Shown one piece after another: positions 43,866 to 52,169 of a DNA stretch of 64,000 nucleotides; positions within the stretch are counted from its first letter, which is position 1; each line of letters starts with the position of its first letter. The DNA is from Micromonospora zamorensis (lineage in GTDB: Bacteria; Actinomycetota; Actinomycetes; Mycobacteriales; Micromonosporaceae). Position numbers and translations under genes: made by a program. Under the pieces are notes generated by a model, which saw only the letters and a program-made list of their open reading frames with translations, did no database searches and was not told where the DNA came from. The stretch is from positions 4,278,001 through 4,342,000 of the forward strand of contig NZ_LT607755.1 of assembly GCF_900090275.1 (NCBI RefSeq), read 5' to 3'.

Positions 43866-44579
43866 TCAGGCCACGCCGAGGTACGCCTCCTTGACCGACG
43901 GATCGTGCAGCAGGTCCTGACCGGACCCCTCCTTCACGATCTGACCGGTCTCCAGCACGTAGCCGCGGTGTGCCCGCGACAACGCCTGCTGGGCGTTCTG
44001 CTCCACCAGCAGGATGGTGGTGCCCTGCTGGTTGATCTCCGTGATGATGTCGAAGATCTGCCGGATCACCAGCGGGGCCAGACCCATCGACGGCTCGTCG
44101 AGCAGCAGCAGCTTCGGACGGCTCATCAACGCCCGGCCGACCGCGAGCATCTGCTGCTCGCCGCCGGAGAGCGTGCCGCCGGCCTGCTTGCGCCGCTCGG
44201 CCAGCCGCGGGAAGAGGGTCAGCACCCGCTCCAGGTCGGCGGCGATGCCGGCGGAGTCCCGCCGGGTGTACGCCCCCATGTCCAGGTTCTCCATCACCGT
44301 CATACCCGGGAAGATCTGCCGCCCCTCCGGCGACTGACACAGCCCCCGGACCACCCGCAGGTCGGCCCGGAGCTTGCTGATGTCCTCACCATTGAAGGTG
44401 ATCTTCCCGTTGGCGAGCGACCGGGTCCCGGAGATGGCCCGCATCGTGGTGGTCTTACCGGCGCCGTTCGCGCCGATCAGGGCCACCACCTCACCCTCGT
44501 TCACGGTGAGGCTGATGCCGTGCAGCGCCTCGATCCGGCCGTACGCGACGGCGACGTTCTCGAGCTCAAGCAGCGTCAT
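43866..44579 (-). CDS. livF: Branched-chain amino acid ABC transporter ATPase LivF
   Basis: A 237-residue ATPase, the smaller of the two ATP-binding subunits. Walker A is GANGAGKTT (about 37-45), the Q-loop lies in LCQSPEGRQIFPGMTV, the signature is LSGGEQQMLAVGRAL and Walker B is LLLLDEPSMGLAP. EGRxIF is characteristic of LivF. It overlaps livG by 14 nt and is the last gene of the operon. Confidence 0.95.
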   Translation of the reverse strand: MTLLELENVAVAYGRIEALHGISLTVNEGEVVALIGANGAGKTTTMRAISGTRSLANGKITFNGEDISKLRADLRVVRGLCQSPEGRQIFPGMTVMENLDMGAYTRRDSAGIAADLERVLTLFPRLAERRKQAGGTLSGGEQQMLAVGRALMSRPKLLLLDEPSMGLAPLVIRQIFDIITEINQQGTTILLVEQNAQQALSRAHRGYVLETGQIVKEGSGQDLLHDPSVKEAYLGVA

Positions 44580-45507
44580 CGGCTGGCTCCCCCAGGTATG
44601 CGGCGATCACCTTCGGATCGCGGCTGACCTCCGCGGGCGCACCCTCGGCGATCTTGCGGCCGAACTCCAGCACCACGATCCGGTCGGTGACACCCATGAC
44701 CAGCCGCATGTCGTGCTCGATGAGCAGCACGGTCAGGCCCATGTCACGGATGTTGCGGATCAGGGTGAGGAGCTCCTCCTTCTCCGCCGGGTTGAAGCCG
44801 GCAGCCGGCTCGTCCAGGCAGATCAGCTTCGGCTCGGTGGCCAGCGCGCGGGCGATCTCCAACCGGCGCTGGTAGCCGTACGGCAGGTTGCGTGCCTCGT
44901 CGTTGGCCCGGTCGGCGATGCCGACGAAGCGCAACAGCTCGAGCGCCTTGGCCTCGGCGGCCCGCTCCTCGAGGATGTGCCGGGACAACCCGAACGTCTT
45001 GGCGAACGTCCGGCGAATCTCCTGCCACGACCGCTGGATGCCCGACTCGGCGGTGACCTGCGGCAACTCGTGCTGCTTCGGCCTGCGCCGAGGCAACCGG
45101 AAGAGCGCCCCGGGCACGCTGGTCTTGTGCCGGGAGTCGGTGCCGACCATGACGTTCTCCAGCGCCGTCATCTCCGGGAAGAGACGGATGTTCTGGAACG
45201 TCCGGGAGATGCCCAGCTGGCTGATCTGGTGCGGCTTGCGGCCGGTCACCTGCTGGCCCTGGAACCGTACCGCTCCGGAGGTCGGCTTGTAGACCCCCGT
45301 CATCACGTTGAAGCTGGTGGTCTTGCCGGCGCCGTTGGGCCCGATGAGACCGAGGATCTCGCCCTCGTAGATCTTGAAATTGATCTTGTCGAGGGCCACC
45401 ACGCCGCCGAAGCGGAGCGTGACGTCGTCGACTTCGAGCAGTACCGACCGGGGCCCCGGCTGGGCCGGGATCTTCGGCGCGGACGTGCTGGTGGTCTGGT
45501 CAGACAT
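44566..45507 (-). CDS. livG: Branched-chain amino acid ABC transporter ATPase LivG
   Basis: A 313-residue ATPase. Walker A is GPNGAGKTT, the signature region is LPYGYQRRLEIARAL and Walker B is LICLDEPAAGFNPAE. ISRTFQNIRLFPEMTALENVMVG is the LivG Q-loop block. It is about 50 residues longer than E. coli LivG because of an N-terminal extension and a basic insert (LFRLPRRRPKQHEL) in the helical region. It overlaps livM by 8 nt and livF by 14 nt, implying tight translational coupling. Confidence 0.95.
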   Translation of the reverse strand: MSDQTTSTSAPKIPAQPGPRSVLLEVDDVTLRFGGVVALDKINFKIYEGEILGLIGPNGAGKTTSFNVMTGVYKPTSGAVRFQGQQVTGRKPHQISQLGISRTFQNIRLFPEMTALENVMVGTDSRHKTSVPGALFRLPRRRPKQHELPQVTAESGIQRSWQEIRRTFAKTFGLSRHILEERAAEAKALELLRFVGIADRANDEARNLPYGYQRRLEIARALATEPKLICLDEPAAGFNPAEKEELLTLIRNIRDMGLTVLLIEHDMRLVMGVTDRIVVLEFGRKIAEGAPAEVSRDPKVIAAYLGEPADDAA

Positions 45508-46678
45508 GAGCAGGCGCCTCCTCTGCCTCGGCCGCGCGGTCCTTCAACTCACGGGCCCGCCGCCGGCTGGGGATCAGGCCCTGCGGACGCAGGATCATCA
45601 CCAGCACCATGGCCAACCCGAAGACCAGCCACCGGTAGTCGGCGAAGTCGCGGAACCGCTCCGGCAGGTACGCCAGCAGGACCGCGCCGAGCGAGACGCC
45701 GATCATGTTGCCGGAACCGCCGACCACGACCATGGCGACGAAGAGGATCGAGAGGTTCGCGTTGAACTGGGTCGGGTCGATGAACGCGTTACGGCTGCCG
45801 AAGAGGAAGCCCGACAGGCCACCGAGCGCCGCGCCCATGGCGAACGCCCACAGCTTGAACTTGAACGGGTACACGCCCATCACCGCGGCGGCGTCCTCGT
45901 CCTCGCGGACCGCGAGCCAGGCGCGACCGACCCGGCTGTGCTCCAGCCGGCGAACCAGGATCACCATCAGCAGGACGAAGGTGATCGCCAGCCAGTACCA
46001 GGGCTTCGCGTCGATCAGACCGAAGACCTTGTTGTCCGCCGACGGCGGACCCTCCGGACCCGGAATGGCCGAGATACCGACCGGACCGTTGGTGACGCCG
46101 GTGGCGTTGCGGGCGACGATGCGGATGATCTCACCGAAGCCGAGCGTCACGATGGCCAGGTAGTCACCGCGCAACCGAAGCGTCGGCCAACCCAGCAGCA
46201 CACCGGAGATCATCGTCAGCACGATCGCGAGCAGGAGACAGATCCCCCAGGTCACCGCCCAGGTCGGCGGCAGGTTGAACTCCTGCTGGATCCACTTGAC
46301 GACCGGCGAGTTCACCGAGCCGAAGAGCGCCACGCTGTACGCGCCGATGGCGAAGAAGCCGATGTAGCCGAGGTCGAGCAGGCCGGCGAGGCCGACCACC
46401 ACGTTCAGACCGATCGCGACAAGCACATAGATGGCGCAGATGAAGAGCACACCCGCCCAGTTGTTGCCGCCCTCGATCGAGTCGGTACGCAGGTTGTTCA
46501 GACCGGGGATCATGAGACCGCCGGGCAGCTTGCCCAGGTACGGCAGGTGGTAGACGAAGACGAGCAGAGCCACCACACCGATGGCCTTCTGCCACTTCGG
46601 CAGGGCCTGCCAACGGTCGCTGACCGAGGTCAACAAACCGACCCGGCGGCGGTCTGCGGAGCGAATCTTGTCGATCAT
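45500..46678 (-). CDS. livM: Branched-chain amino acid ABC transporter permease LivM
   Basis: A 392-residue permease with a cytoplasmic basic N-terminus and about nine or ten helices. LNVVVGLAGLLDLGYIGFFAIGAYS is the LivM signature, and GRAWLAVREDEDAAAVMGVYPFKFKLWAFAMGA contains the ATPase-coupling EAA-like loop. It starts within the last codons of livH (4-nt overlap) and overlaps livG. Confidence 0.95.
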   Translation of the reverse strand: MIDKIRSADRRRVGLLTSVSDRWQALPKWQKAIGVVALLVFVYHLPYLGKLPGGLMIPGLNNLRTDSIEGGNNWAGVLFICAIYVLVAIGLNVVVGLAGLLDLGYIGFFAIGAYSVALFGSVNSPVVKWIQQEFNLPPTWAVTWGICLLLAIVLTMISGVLLGWPTLRLRGDYLAIVTLGFGEIIRIVARNATGVTNGPVGISAIPGPEGPPSADNKVFGLIDAKPWYWLAITFVLLMVILVRRLEHSRVGRAWLAVREDEDAAAVMGVYPFKFKLWAFAMGAALGGLSGFLFGSRNAFIDPTQFNANLSILFVAMVVVGGSGNMIGVSLGAVLLAYLPERFRDFADYRWLVFGLAMVLVMILRPQGLIPSRRRARELKDRAAEAEEAPAHV

Positions 46679-47658
46679 GCGCGGGCCCTCCCGAGCGACT
46701 CACCCAACAGGCCGGTGGGCCGGAACATCAGCACCACGATCAGCACCACGAAGGCGATGACGTCCTCCCAGTTGGACGCGAAGAGCGTCGCGCCGTAGAC
46801 CTCGACGATGCCGAGGAAGAGGCCACCCAGCAGCGCACCGCGCAGGTTGCCGATGCCGCCGAGCACCGCTGCGGTGAACGCCTTCAGGCCGAGCACGAAG
46901 CCGATGCTGTTCTGCGTGAAGCCGAACCGCATGCTCCACAACAGCGCGGCGGCGCCGGCCATGATGCCTCCGAGCACGAAGATCAGCATGATCACGCGCT
47001 CCTGGTTGACGCCCATCAGCGCGGCGGTTTCCGGGTTCTGGGCCACGGCCCGCACACCCCGGCCGTACCGGGTGCGGTTGATGAACCAGTCCAGCAGCGC
47101 CATCATGGCCACGGCCGAGACGAAGACGATGAGCTGGATGTTCGTGATCGCCGTGTTGCCGATGGTGAACAGGGTCTCCTGCTGGATGATCGTCGGCATA
47201 CCGACGATCTGCCGGGGTCGGCCGAACACATCCGGCAACGCGCCACCAAGCAGTTTGGGCAGGACCTGCCCGAACAGCTCCACGAAGACCAGCGACAGGC
47301 CGATCGCGGTGATCAGGAAGATCAGCGGCGGCGCGTTCTTGCGTCGCAACGGCCGGTACGCGATCCGTTCGAGCGCCAGGGCCGTGCCGCCGGAGGCGAC
47401 CGCCGCGACGACCAGACCGAGCACCAGTAACAGGATCGCCTGGCCGATAGGCGGGTTATTTTGCACTCCGAGCTGGTTCCAGACGATCAGCACCGCGAAG
47501 GTACCGACCATGAACACCTCGGAGTGCGCGAAGTTGATCAGGCGAAGGACGCCGTAGACGAGGGTGTAGCCGAGGGCGATCAGGGCGTAGATCGCACCCT
47601 TGGACAGGCCGTCGACCGTGTGCTGGCCGAGATGGCCGATCAGTTCATCGAAATGCAC
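46675..47658 (-). CDS. livH: Branched-chain amino acid ABC transporter permease LivH
   Basis: A 327-residue permease. TVDGLSKGAIYALIALGYTLVYGVLRLINFAHSEVFMVG and GRGVRAVAQNPETAALMGVN (coupling loop) are family hallmarks. The GTG at 47658 was chosen for its strong AAGGAG 8 nt upstream. It is separated from the binding-protein gene by a perfect hairpin. Codon 77 is a TTA leucine codon, so the downstream part of the operon might depend on the rare TTA-reading tRNA. Confidence 0.95.
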   Translation of the reverse strand: MHFDELIGHLGQHTVDGLSKGAIYALIALGYTLVYGVLRLINFAHSEVFMVGTFAVLIVWNQLGVQNNPPIGQAILLLVLGLVVAAVASGGTALALERIAYRPLRRKNAPPLIFLITAIGLSLVFVELFGQVLPKLLGGALPDVFGRPRQIVGMPTIIQQETLFTIGNTAITNIQLIVFVSAVAMMALLDWFINRTRYGRGVRAVAQNPETAALMGVNQERVIMLIFVLGGIMAGAAALLWSMRFGFTQNSIGFVLGLKAFTAAVLGGIGNLRGALLGGLFLGIVEVYGATLFASNWEDVIAFVVLIVVLMFRPTGLLGESLGRARA

Positions 47659-47676
47659 CGGGGGTCTCCTTGAATC

Positions 47677-47711
47677 GAGTGCGGCCGGGGTGAAACACCC
47701 CGGCCGCACTC
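47677..47711 (-). terminator. Intercistronic attenuating hairpin between livK-like gene and livH
   Basis: A perfect 16-bp stem (GAGTGCGGCCGGGGTG / CACCCCGGCCGCACTC) with a 3-nt loop lies in the 67-nt gap. It could partly end transcription or protect the upstream message, giving more binding protein than permease. Confidence 0.75.
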
Positions 47712-47725
47712 CATTGCGTGGGGCG

Positions 47726-48877
47726 TCAGCTGAGCTTGAGCTCCTGCAGCGCTTCGATGGCCTCGCCCTTGATCTGGTAGGCCCAGATGACGACCTTCGA
47801 CGGGTCGACGTCACCCTTGGAGTCGAACTTGATGTACTTCGACACACCCTGCTTGTCGTACGACTTCACGAACGCCAGGATGTCCGGCCGGGTCTTCTTG
47901 CCAGCCTTGAAGGCGTCCAGGTAGATGGTGGCGCCGTCGAAGCCTTCCGCACCGTAGGAGCCCGGCGGGATGCCGAACTTCTTCTGGTAGTCGGCGGAGA
48001 AGGTGCCGCCGGCCTTGTCGGCCGGGAGGCACGGGCAGGTGATGATCGCGCCCTCGGCACCGCCGGAGGCACCCTTCGGGAACGCCGTGTCGTAGAGACC
48101 GTCCGGACCGACGAACTTGGCGTTGACGCCAGCGGCACGCATCTGCTTCACCAGCGGGGCGGCCTCACGGGTGTAGCCGCCGTAGAAGACGAAGTCAGCC
48201 TGCGAAGACTTGATCTTCGAGACGGTGGCGTCGAACTGCGTCTGCCGCTCCTGGATCTTGTCCTTGTTCACGACCAGCGGGCCGAGCTGCTTGCCCAGCT
48301 CGTCGGTGATACCGGCGCCGTAGGCGCTGGCGTCATCGACCATGAAGACCTTCTGCGCGTTCTGGGTCTTCAGGTAGCTCGCCACCGCACCGGCCTGCGT
48401 GCCGTCGTTGCCGACCACGCGGTAGAAGGACTTGTTGCCCTTCTGGGTCAGGTCGGTCCGGGTCGCCGACGGGCTGACCATCGCCAGGCCAGCGGCCTGG
48501 TAGATCGGCATCGTCGCGTCCGACTCACCGGAGAAGTGACCACCGATGACACCGAGGAACGAGTTGTCCCCCGCGATCTGGTTCGCGAACGGGGTCGCCA
48601 CCGCGGGGTCACCCTGGGTGTCGAACTCCTGCATGGTGACCTTGCAGTCCGCGTTCGCCGCGTTGAACTGCTCCACGGCGAGCTTCGCGCCGTTCAGCGA
48701 CGGGATCACCAGACCCGCGTTGTCACCCGTGAACGCGCCGAAGATCGCGATCTTGCCACCGCAGTCACCGGACGCGGTTCCACCCTCGCTGCCACCCGAA
48801 TCCTGGCAACCAGCCGCGACCACCAGGGTCGCGGCGAGCGCAACGGTGCCCAGCGCCCGTACATAGCTTCGCCTCAC
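47726..48877 (-). CDS. livK: Branched-chain amino acid ABC transporter substrate-binding lipoprotein
   Basis: A 383-residue periplasmic-binding-type I receptor. A signal peptide ends in lipobox VAAGC (C24), then a Gly/Ser linker. The binding fold contains KIAIFGAFTGDNAGLVIPSLNGAKLAVEQFNA and GVIGGHFSGESDATMPIYQAAGLAMVSPSAT, typical of Leu/Ile/Val receptors. First gene of the five-gene operon. The GTG at 48877 has GGAGG 9 nt upstream. The exact substrate (branched-chain amino acids or another amide) cannot be decided. Confidence 0.93.
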   Translation of the reverse strand: MRRSYVRALGTVALAATLVVAAGCQDSGGSEGGTASGDCGGKIAIFGAFTGDNAGLVIPSLNGAKLAVEQFNAANADCKVTMQEFDTQGDPAVATPFANQIAGDNSFLGVIGGHFSGESDATMPIYQAAGLAMVSPSATRTDLTQKGNKSFYRVVGNDGTQAGAVASYLKTQNAQKVFMVDDASAYGAGITDELGKQLGPLVVNKDKIQERQTQFDATVSKIKSSQADFVFYGGYTREAAPLVKQMRAAGVNAKFVGPDGLYDTAFPKGASGGAEGAIITCPCLPADKAGGTFSADYQKKFGIPPGSYGAEGFDGATIYLDAFKAGKKTRPDILAFVKSYDKQGVSKYIKFDSKGDVDPSKVVIWAYQIKGEAIEALQELKLS

Positions 48878-49242
48878 GGCTTCAGACCTCCTCCAGATGC
48901 GGACGCGGCTGACCCGTTGCGACGGCGACAGCAGCAGACCGCAATTCCACCCACCCCGCAGGGACTGCCCCTGCGTTACGGCTCGTGATGGCGGAGCGTA
49001 CCGACACCGCATACCGTCCCGGAAGACCTGAACGCTGGGTCTGCGAAACCGTTACGAAGACGTGGGCAATCATGTCGATGTCCGTAACAGGTGAATCCGC
49101 CGGACGGTCCTTAAATCCACGGCGGGTCGCAGTCCGTCCGCACCCGCCCGGACCGGGCACTGCTGCCGAAAAGGCCGATTGACCTGCTGAAACGCCTCAG
49201 CGGGACCACAACCGGACCCATGCACCACGTGAACGTCGGCGT
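48878..49242. other. liv operon upstream region
   Basis: 365 nt without a gene. It should contain the liv promoter. Three GTWAC half-sites occur (GTTAC at 48975-48979 and 49051-49055, GTAAC at 49084-49088). No full GlnR box and no clear -10/-35 pair were found. Confidence 0.5.
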
Positions 49243-50430
49243 TCAGACGCCCACACCGGCCGCCCACCACAGCCCGGCCCGCGTCCCGTCGTCGGCCGCC
49301 AACCACCACCGGTCACCCACCGCCACCAGCGTCACGTCCCGATCAACGCCGGCCGGCACATCGAGCGGCGCCGTGACCTCCCGCCACGACCCGCCCCGGT
49401 CCGACGACACCCACACCGAGTGCCGCGCCCCGTCCGTCACCGCGGCGAACAACCGATCCCCGGACGACACCAGCGACGTCACACTCTGCACCCCGGCCCC
49501 GGCCCGCCGCCCGAACGTCCCGGCGGACACCCAACTCTCCGCCTCCTGCCGCCAGGCGCCGAACACCGCCCCACGCAGACCGACCGCCACCGCCACCCCG
49601 CCGACCAGCACCACCCGCTGCAACTCCTCGTACTCCGAACCGCCCGGCAGCACGGTGCGCCGCCACGACCGCCCGTCCGGTGACGACCAGACCGCCGGGT
49701 CACGGTCGATCCGGCCGGCTGGCAGAAGGCCGCCCACCGCCAACCAGCCCGACGACGTCGCCACCGAGTCGAACGCCCAGGTCACCCCCACCGCGTCACT
49801 CGCCAGCTCCGGCGCACCCTCGACCAGCGCGAACTCCGCCGCGTCCGGCGACGACACCCAGGAGGCCGCGCCCGCCGAACGGTTACCGACGATCAACCAG
49901 CCCTGCGCACCCGCCGTCAGGCGGGAAACGTTCACCGCCGTCGGCCCGCCGTACGTCTCGAACGACGCCTGCACCTCGACCAGCGCACCGTCAGCCACCT
50001 GCCGCCAGGTGCTCACCCGCGGGTAGCCGTGCGCGCCACCGACCTTCGCGCCGATCAGCGCCGCCTTCCCGTCCCGGCAGGCCACGGACAGGAACACGTT
50101 CTGCCGACCGTAGAAGGACTCCGCGCGAACCGGCAGCAGCGTCCAGGTCGTACCGTCCACACTGGTCCAGGCCGCCGGACGTGTGCCGCCCTCGGCATCG
50201 ACGACGCCACCGACCACGAACCACCGATTCGCGCACGACGCCGCGTCACGTATCAGAGGACGCCCCGCACCGCCCGGCGGCGCCGGCAGCGTCAGCGGCT
50301 GCCAAGCTGGCCGCAACGCCGGCGCGGCGGGCGTCGCCGACCCCGCGCCGTCGGGCGCGGCCGACCCGTCGCACCCGGCAAGCACCAGCGTAAAGAGGCC
50401 GAACACCGCGATCACCCGTCGGACGGACAT
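49243..50430 (-). CDS. Secreted beta-propeller-like lipoprotein
   Basis: A 395-residue lipoprotein (signal peptide with LVLAGC, C20) of unknown function. The mature part has repeated blade-like segments with Asp-box character: AAWTSVDGTTWTLLP, AVWSSPDGRSWRRTVLP and SVWVSSDRGGSWREV (SxDxGxxW). These suggest a sialidase-like or YCF48-like beta-propeller. No catalytic sialidase residues are visible, so a binding or scaffold role outside the cell is likelier. The ATG lies 6 nt after TAGCAT, another leaderless pattern. Confidence 0.8.
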   Translation of the reverse strand: MSVRRVIAVFGLFTLVLAGCDGSAAPDGAGSATPAAPALRPAWQPLTLPAPPGGAGRPLIRDAASCANRWFVVGGVVDAEGGTRPAAWTSVDGTTWTLLPVRAESFYGRQNVFLSVACRDGKAALIGAKVGGAHGYPRVSTWRQVADGALVEVQASFETYGGPTAVNVSRLTAGAQGWLIVGNRSAGAASWVSSPDAAEFALVEGAPELASDAVGVTWAFDSVATSSGWLAVGGLLPAGRIDRDPAVWSSPDGRSWRRTVLPGGSEYEELQRVVLVGGVAVAVGLRGAVFGAWRQEAESWVSAGTFGRRAGAGVQSVTSLVSSGDRLFAAVTDGARHSVWVSSDRGGSWREVTAPLDVPAGVDRDVTLVAVGDRWWLAADDGTRAGLWWAAGVGV

Positions 50431-50495
50431 CCGCCGATGCTAACCACCGGAGGCCGCTCACGGCGGCCCACACGGCCCGTTGTCGCGCGGAGCGC

Positions 50496-51110
50496 TCAGA
50501 CGGTCGGCTGCTGCGACACCTCGCCGCCGGCGGTCTCCGCGAGGATCCGCTCGGCGACCTCCTTCATGGTCATCCGGTGGTCCATCGCCGTGCGCTGGAT
50601 CCACTTGAACGCCTGCGGCTCGGTCATGCCGTACGTGGTCATCAGCGCGCCCTTGGCGCGCTCCACCGCCTTGCGGATCTCCAGACGGTCGGTCAGGCTC
50701 GCGACCTCGGCCTCCAGGGCCGCGACCTCCGAGTAGCGCGACAGCGCGATCTCCACCGCCGGGACCAGGTCACTCTTCTGGAAGGGCTTCACGAGGTACG
50801 CCATCGCGCCCGCCGCCCGCGCCCGCTCCACCAGATCACGCTGGCTGAACGCGGTCAGGATGATCACCGGGGCGATCCGGGCACCGGCGATGCGCTCGGC
50901 GGCAGCCAGGCCATCCATGATCGGCATCTTGATGTCGAGGATGACCAGGTCGGGCTTCAACTCCTCGGCGAGGCGAACGGCGGTCTCGCCGTCGCCGGCC
51001 TCCCCCACCACCTCGTAACCCTCTTCGACCAGCATCTCGGCGAGGTCCAGCCGGATCAGCGCCTCGTCCTCGGCGATCAGTACGCGCCTGCGCTCGGTAT
51101 CCGTCGGCAT
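50496..51110 (-). CDS. pdtaR: ANTAR-domain response regulator, PdtaR type
   Basis: A 204-residue RNA-binding antiterminator. Residues 8-125 are a receiver domain (LIAEDEALIRLDLAEML, phosphorylation site D59 in VILDIKMP, LTAFSQRDLVERARAAGAMAYLVKPF). Residues about 135-190 are the ANTAR domain (RKAVERAKGALMTTYGMTEPQAFKWIQRTAMD). The sequence closely follows mycobacterial PdtaR, which is phosphorylated by PdtaS and acts on nascent RNA hairpins. The cognate kinase is not in the window. GTG 51119 is an alternative start. Confidence 0.94.
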   Translation of the reverse strand: MPTDTERRRVLIAEDEALIRLDLAEMLVEEGYEVVGEAGDGETAVRLAEELKPDLVILDIKMPIMDGLAAAERIAGARIAPVIILTAFSQRDLVERARAAGAMAYLVKPFQKSDLVPAVEIALSRYSEVAALEAEVASLTDRLEIRKAVERAKGALMTTYGMTEPQAFKWIQRTAMDHRMTMKEVAERILAETAGGEVSQQPTV

Positions 51111-51216
51111 CTCAGCCACCAGCCCTACCCCCACCAGTTCGAACGCGTCACCCGCCCAGCCGGGTGTCACCGCCCTCAGCGTAGTGGGTATCCTGTCAGT
51201 GCTGAATCAGGGAAGC

Positions 51217-51294
51217 GCCCTCGTAGCCCAACTGGCAGCAGGCAATGGTCTCAAACTCCATACAGTGTGGGTTCGAATCCCACCGAGGGCACCA
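51217..51294 (+). tRNA. Atypical tRNA with anticodon CAA (Leu by codon) and short variable loop
   Basis: A 78-nt cloverleaf with encoded CCA. The acceptor stem is GCCCTCG/CGAGGGC (7 of 7), D stem GCC/GGC (3 bp), anticodon arm ATGGT-CTCAAAC-TCCAT (one T-T mismatch), and T arm GTGGG-TTCGAAT-CCCAC. The anticodon CAA is at 51252-51254, with T33 and A37 as expected; the discriminator is A. Bacterial tRNA-Leu normally has a long variable arm of 10 or more nt, but here it is only ACAGT (5 nt). Either it is a class I tRNA with an odd identity or a specialised or decayed tRNA. Confidence 0.85.
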
Positions 51295-51327
51295 AAATTT
51301 GTCGTACGGGTGTTCGAGAATCTTCTC

Positions 51328-52077
51328 GTGCATCCACCCGAGATACGTGCCCGTGCGCGACAGCTCTTCCTCGCTGGCGGCACGGTTGCCGACACCGCTC
51401 GTGCGGTCGGCTTGCCCTATCGGACTGTCTGGCACTGGTGCAACGACCGACCAGAGACGAAGTTCCAGGGCACCCAACACCGGTGTTTTCGCTGCCGTGA
51501 CGGTGTCGACAGTCCGACAGACCCGCAGGCCTATGCCTATCTGCTCGGTCTCTACCTCGGCGATGGCCACCTGGTGACGACGGCACGCGTGCCGGTGTTG
51601 CGCATCTACTGCTCCGACGCATGGCCGGGGCTCATCGAGGCGTGTGACGTCGCCATGCGGGCCGTGCTCGCGTCGAAGGTGCAACGGGTCCAGAAACAGG
51701 GTTGCGTCGGGGTGCAGAGTTACGGCGTCCACTGGCCGTGCCTGTTGCCGCAGCACGGCCCAGGTAAGAAGCACGAGCGCCCGATCGTCCTGGCCGACTG
51801 GCAGCGACCGATTCTGGAAAACCACCCCGGTGACTTCCTGCGCGGCCTGTTCCACTCCGACGGCTGCCGCGTCGCCAACCGGGTGACAGTGCGCGGCAGG
51901 GCGTACGTCTACCCGCGGTACATGTTCGTCAACGAGTCGACGGACATCATGGAGCTGTGCCAGTGGGGCCTCGACCTGCTCGGCATCGACTGGCGGATGA
52001 ACCGGCGCAACTCGCTCTCGGTGGCGCGACGGGGCGCGGTCGCCGTGTTGGACCGGCACGTGGGCCCGAAGTCCTGA
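51328..52077 (+). CDS. HTH plus LAGLIDADG homing-endonuclease-like protein
   Basis: A 249-residue protein starting 33 nt after the tRNA. Residues 5-40 form a recombinase-like helix-turn-helix (ARQLFLAGGTVADTARAVG, then TVWHWC). C53 and C56 make a CxxC knuckle. Two LAGLIDADG-type helices are readable: LLGLYLGDG (72-80, D79) and FLRGLFHSDG (170-179, D178), each with its acidic residue. This is the two-repeat monomeric endonuclease layout. KHERPIVLADWQ and SVARRGAVAVLDRHVG follow family usage known from streptomycetes. GTG 51310 is an alternative start. No intron or intein is involved. Confidence 0.8.
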   Translation: MHPPEIRARARQLFLAGGTVADTARAVGLPYRTVWHWCNDRPETKFQGTQHRCFRCRDGVDSPTDPQAYAYLLGLYLGDGHLVTTARVPVLRIYCSDAWPGLIEACDVAMRAVLASKVQRVQKQGCVGVQSYGVHWPCLLPQHGPGKKHERPIVLADWQRPILENHPGDFLRGLFHSDGCRVANRVTVRGRAYVYPRYMFVNESTDIMELCQWGLDLLGIDWRMNRRNSLSVARRGAVAVLDRHVGPKS

Positions 52078-52169
52078 CCGCCGCCGGCGCGGGTCGTGTC
52101 GATCGTGGGAGCCTGGCTGACGCGCGGGCGGGTGGCCGGTGACGGGGTCGACGACAGGGGTGGGAACTG

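Noticed and set aside
43732-44340. N-terminal extension of about 200 residues to PolA
   Set aside because: The open frame runs back through the livF gene, is Arg/Pro-rich, and the polA promoter and GTG start lie inside it.
51184-51327. Upstream extension of the LAGLIDADG-like protein
   Set aside because: That part of the open frame is the tRNA gene itself read as codons.
51310-51330. Intron-encoded endonuclease inside the tRNA
   Set aside because: The tRNA folds without interruption and the endonuclease-like gene lies entirely after its CCA end, so there is no intron.
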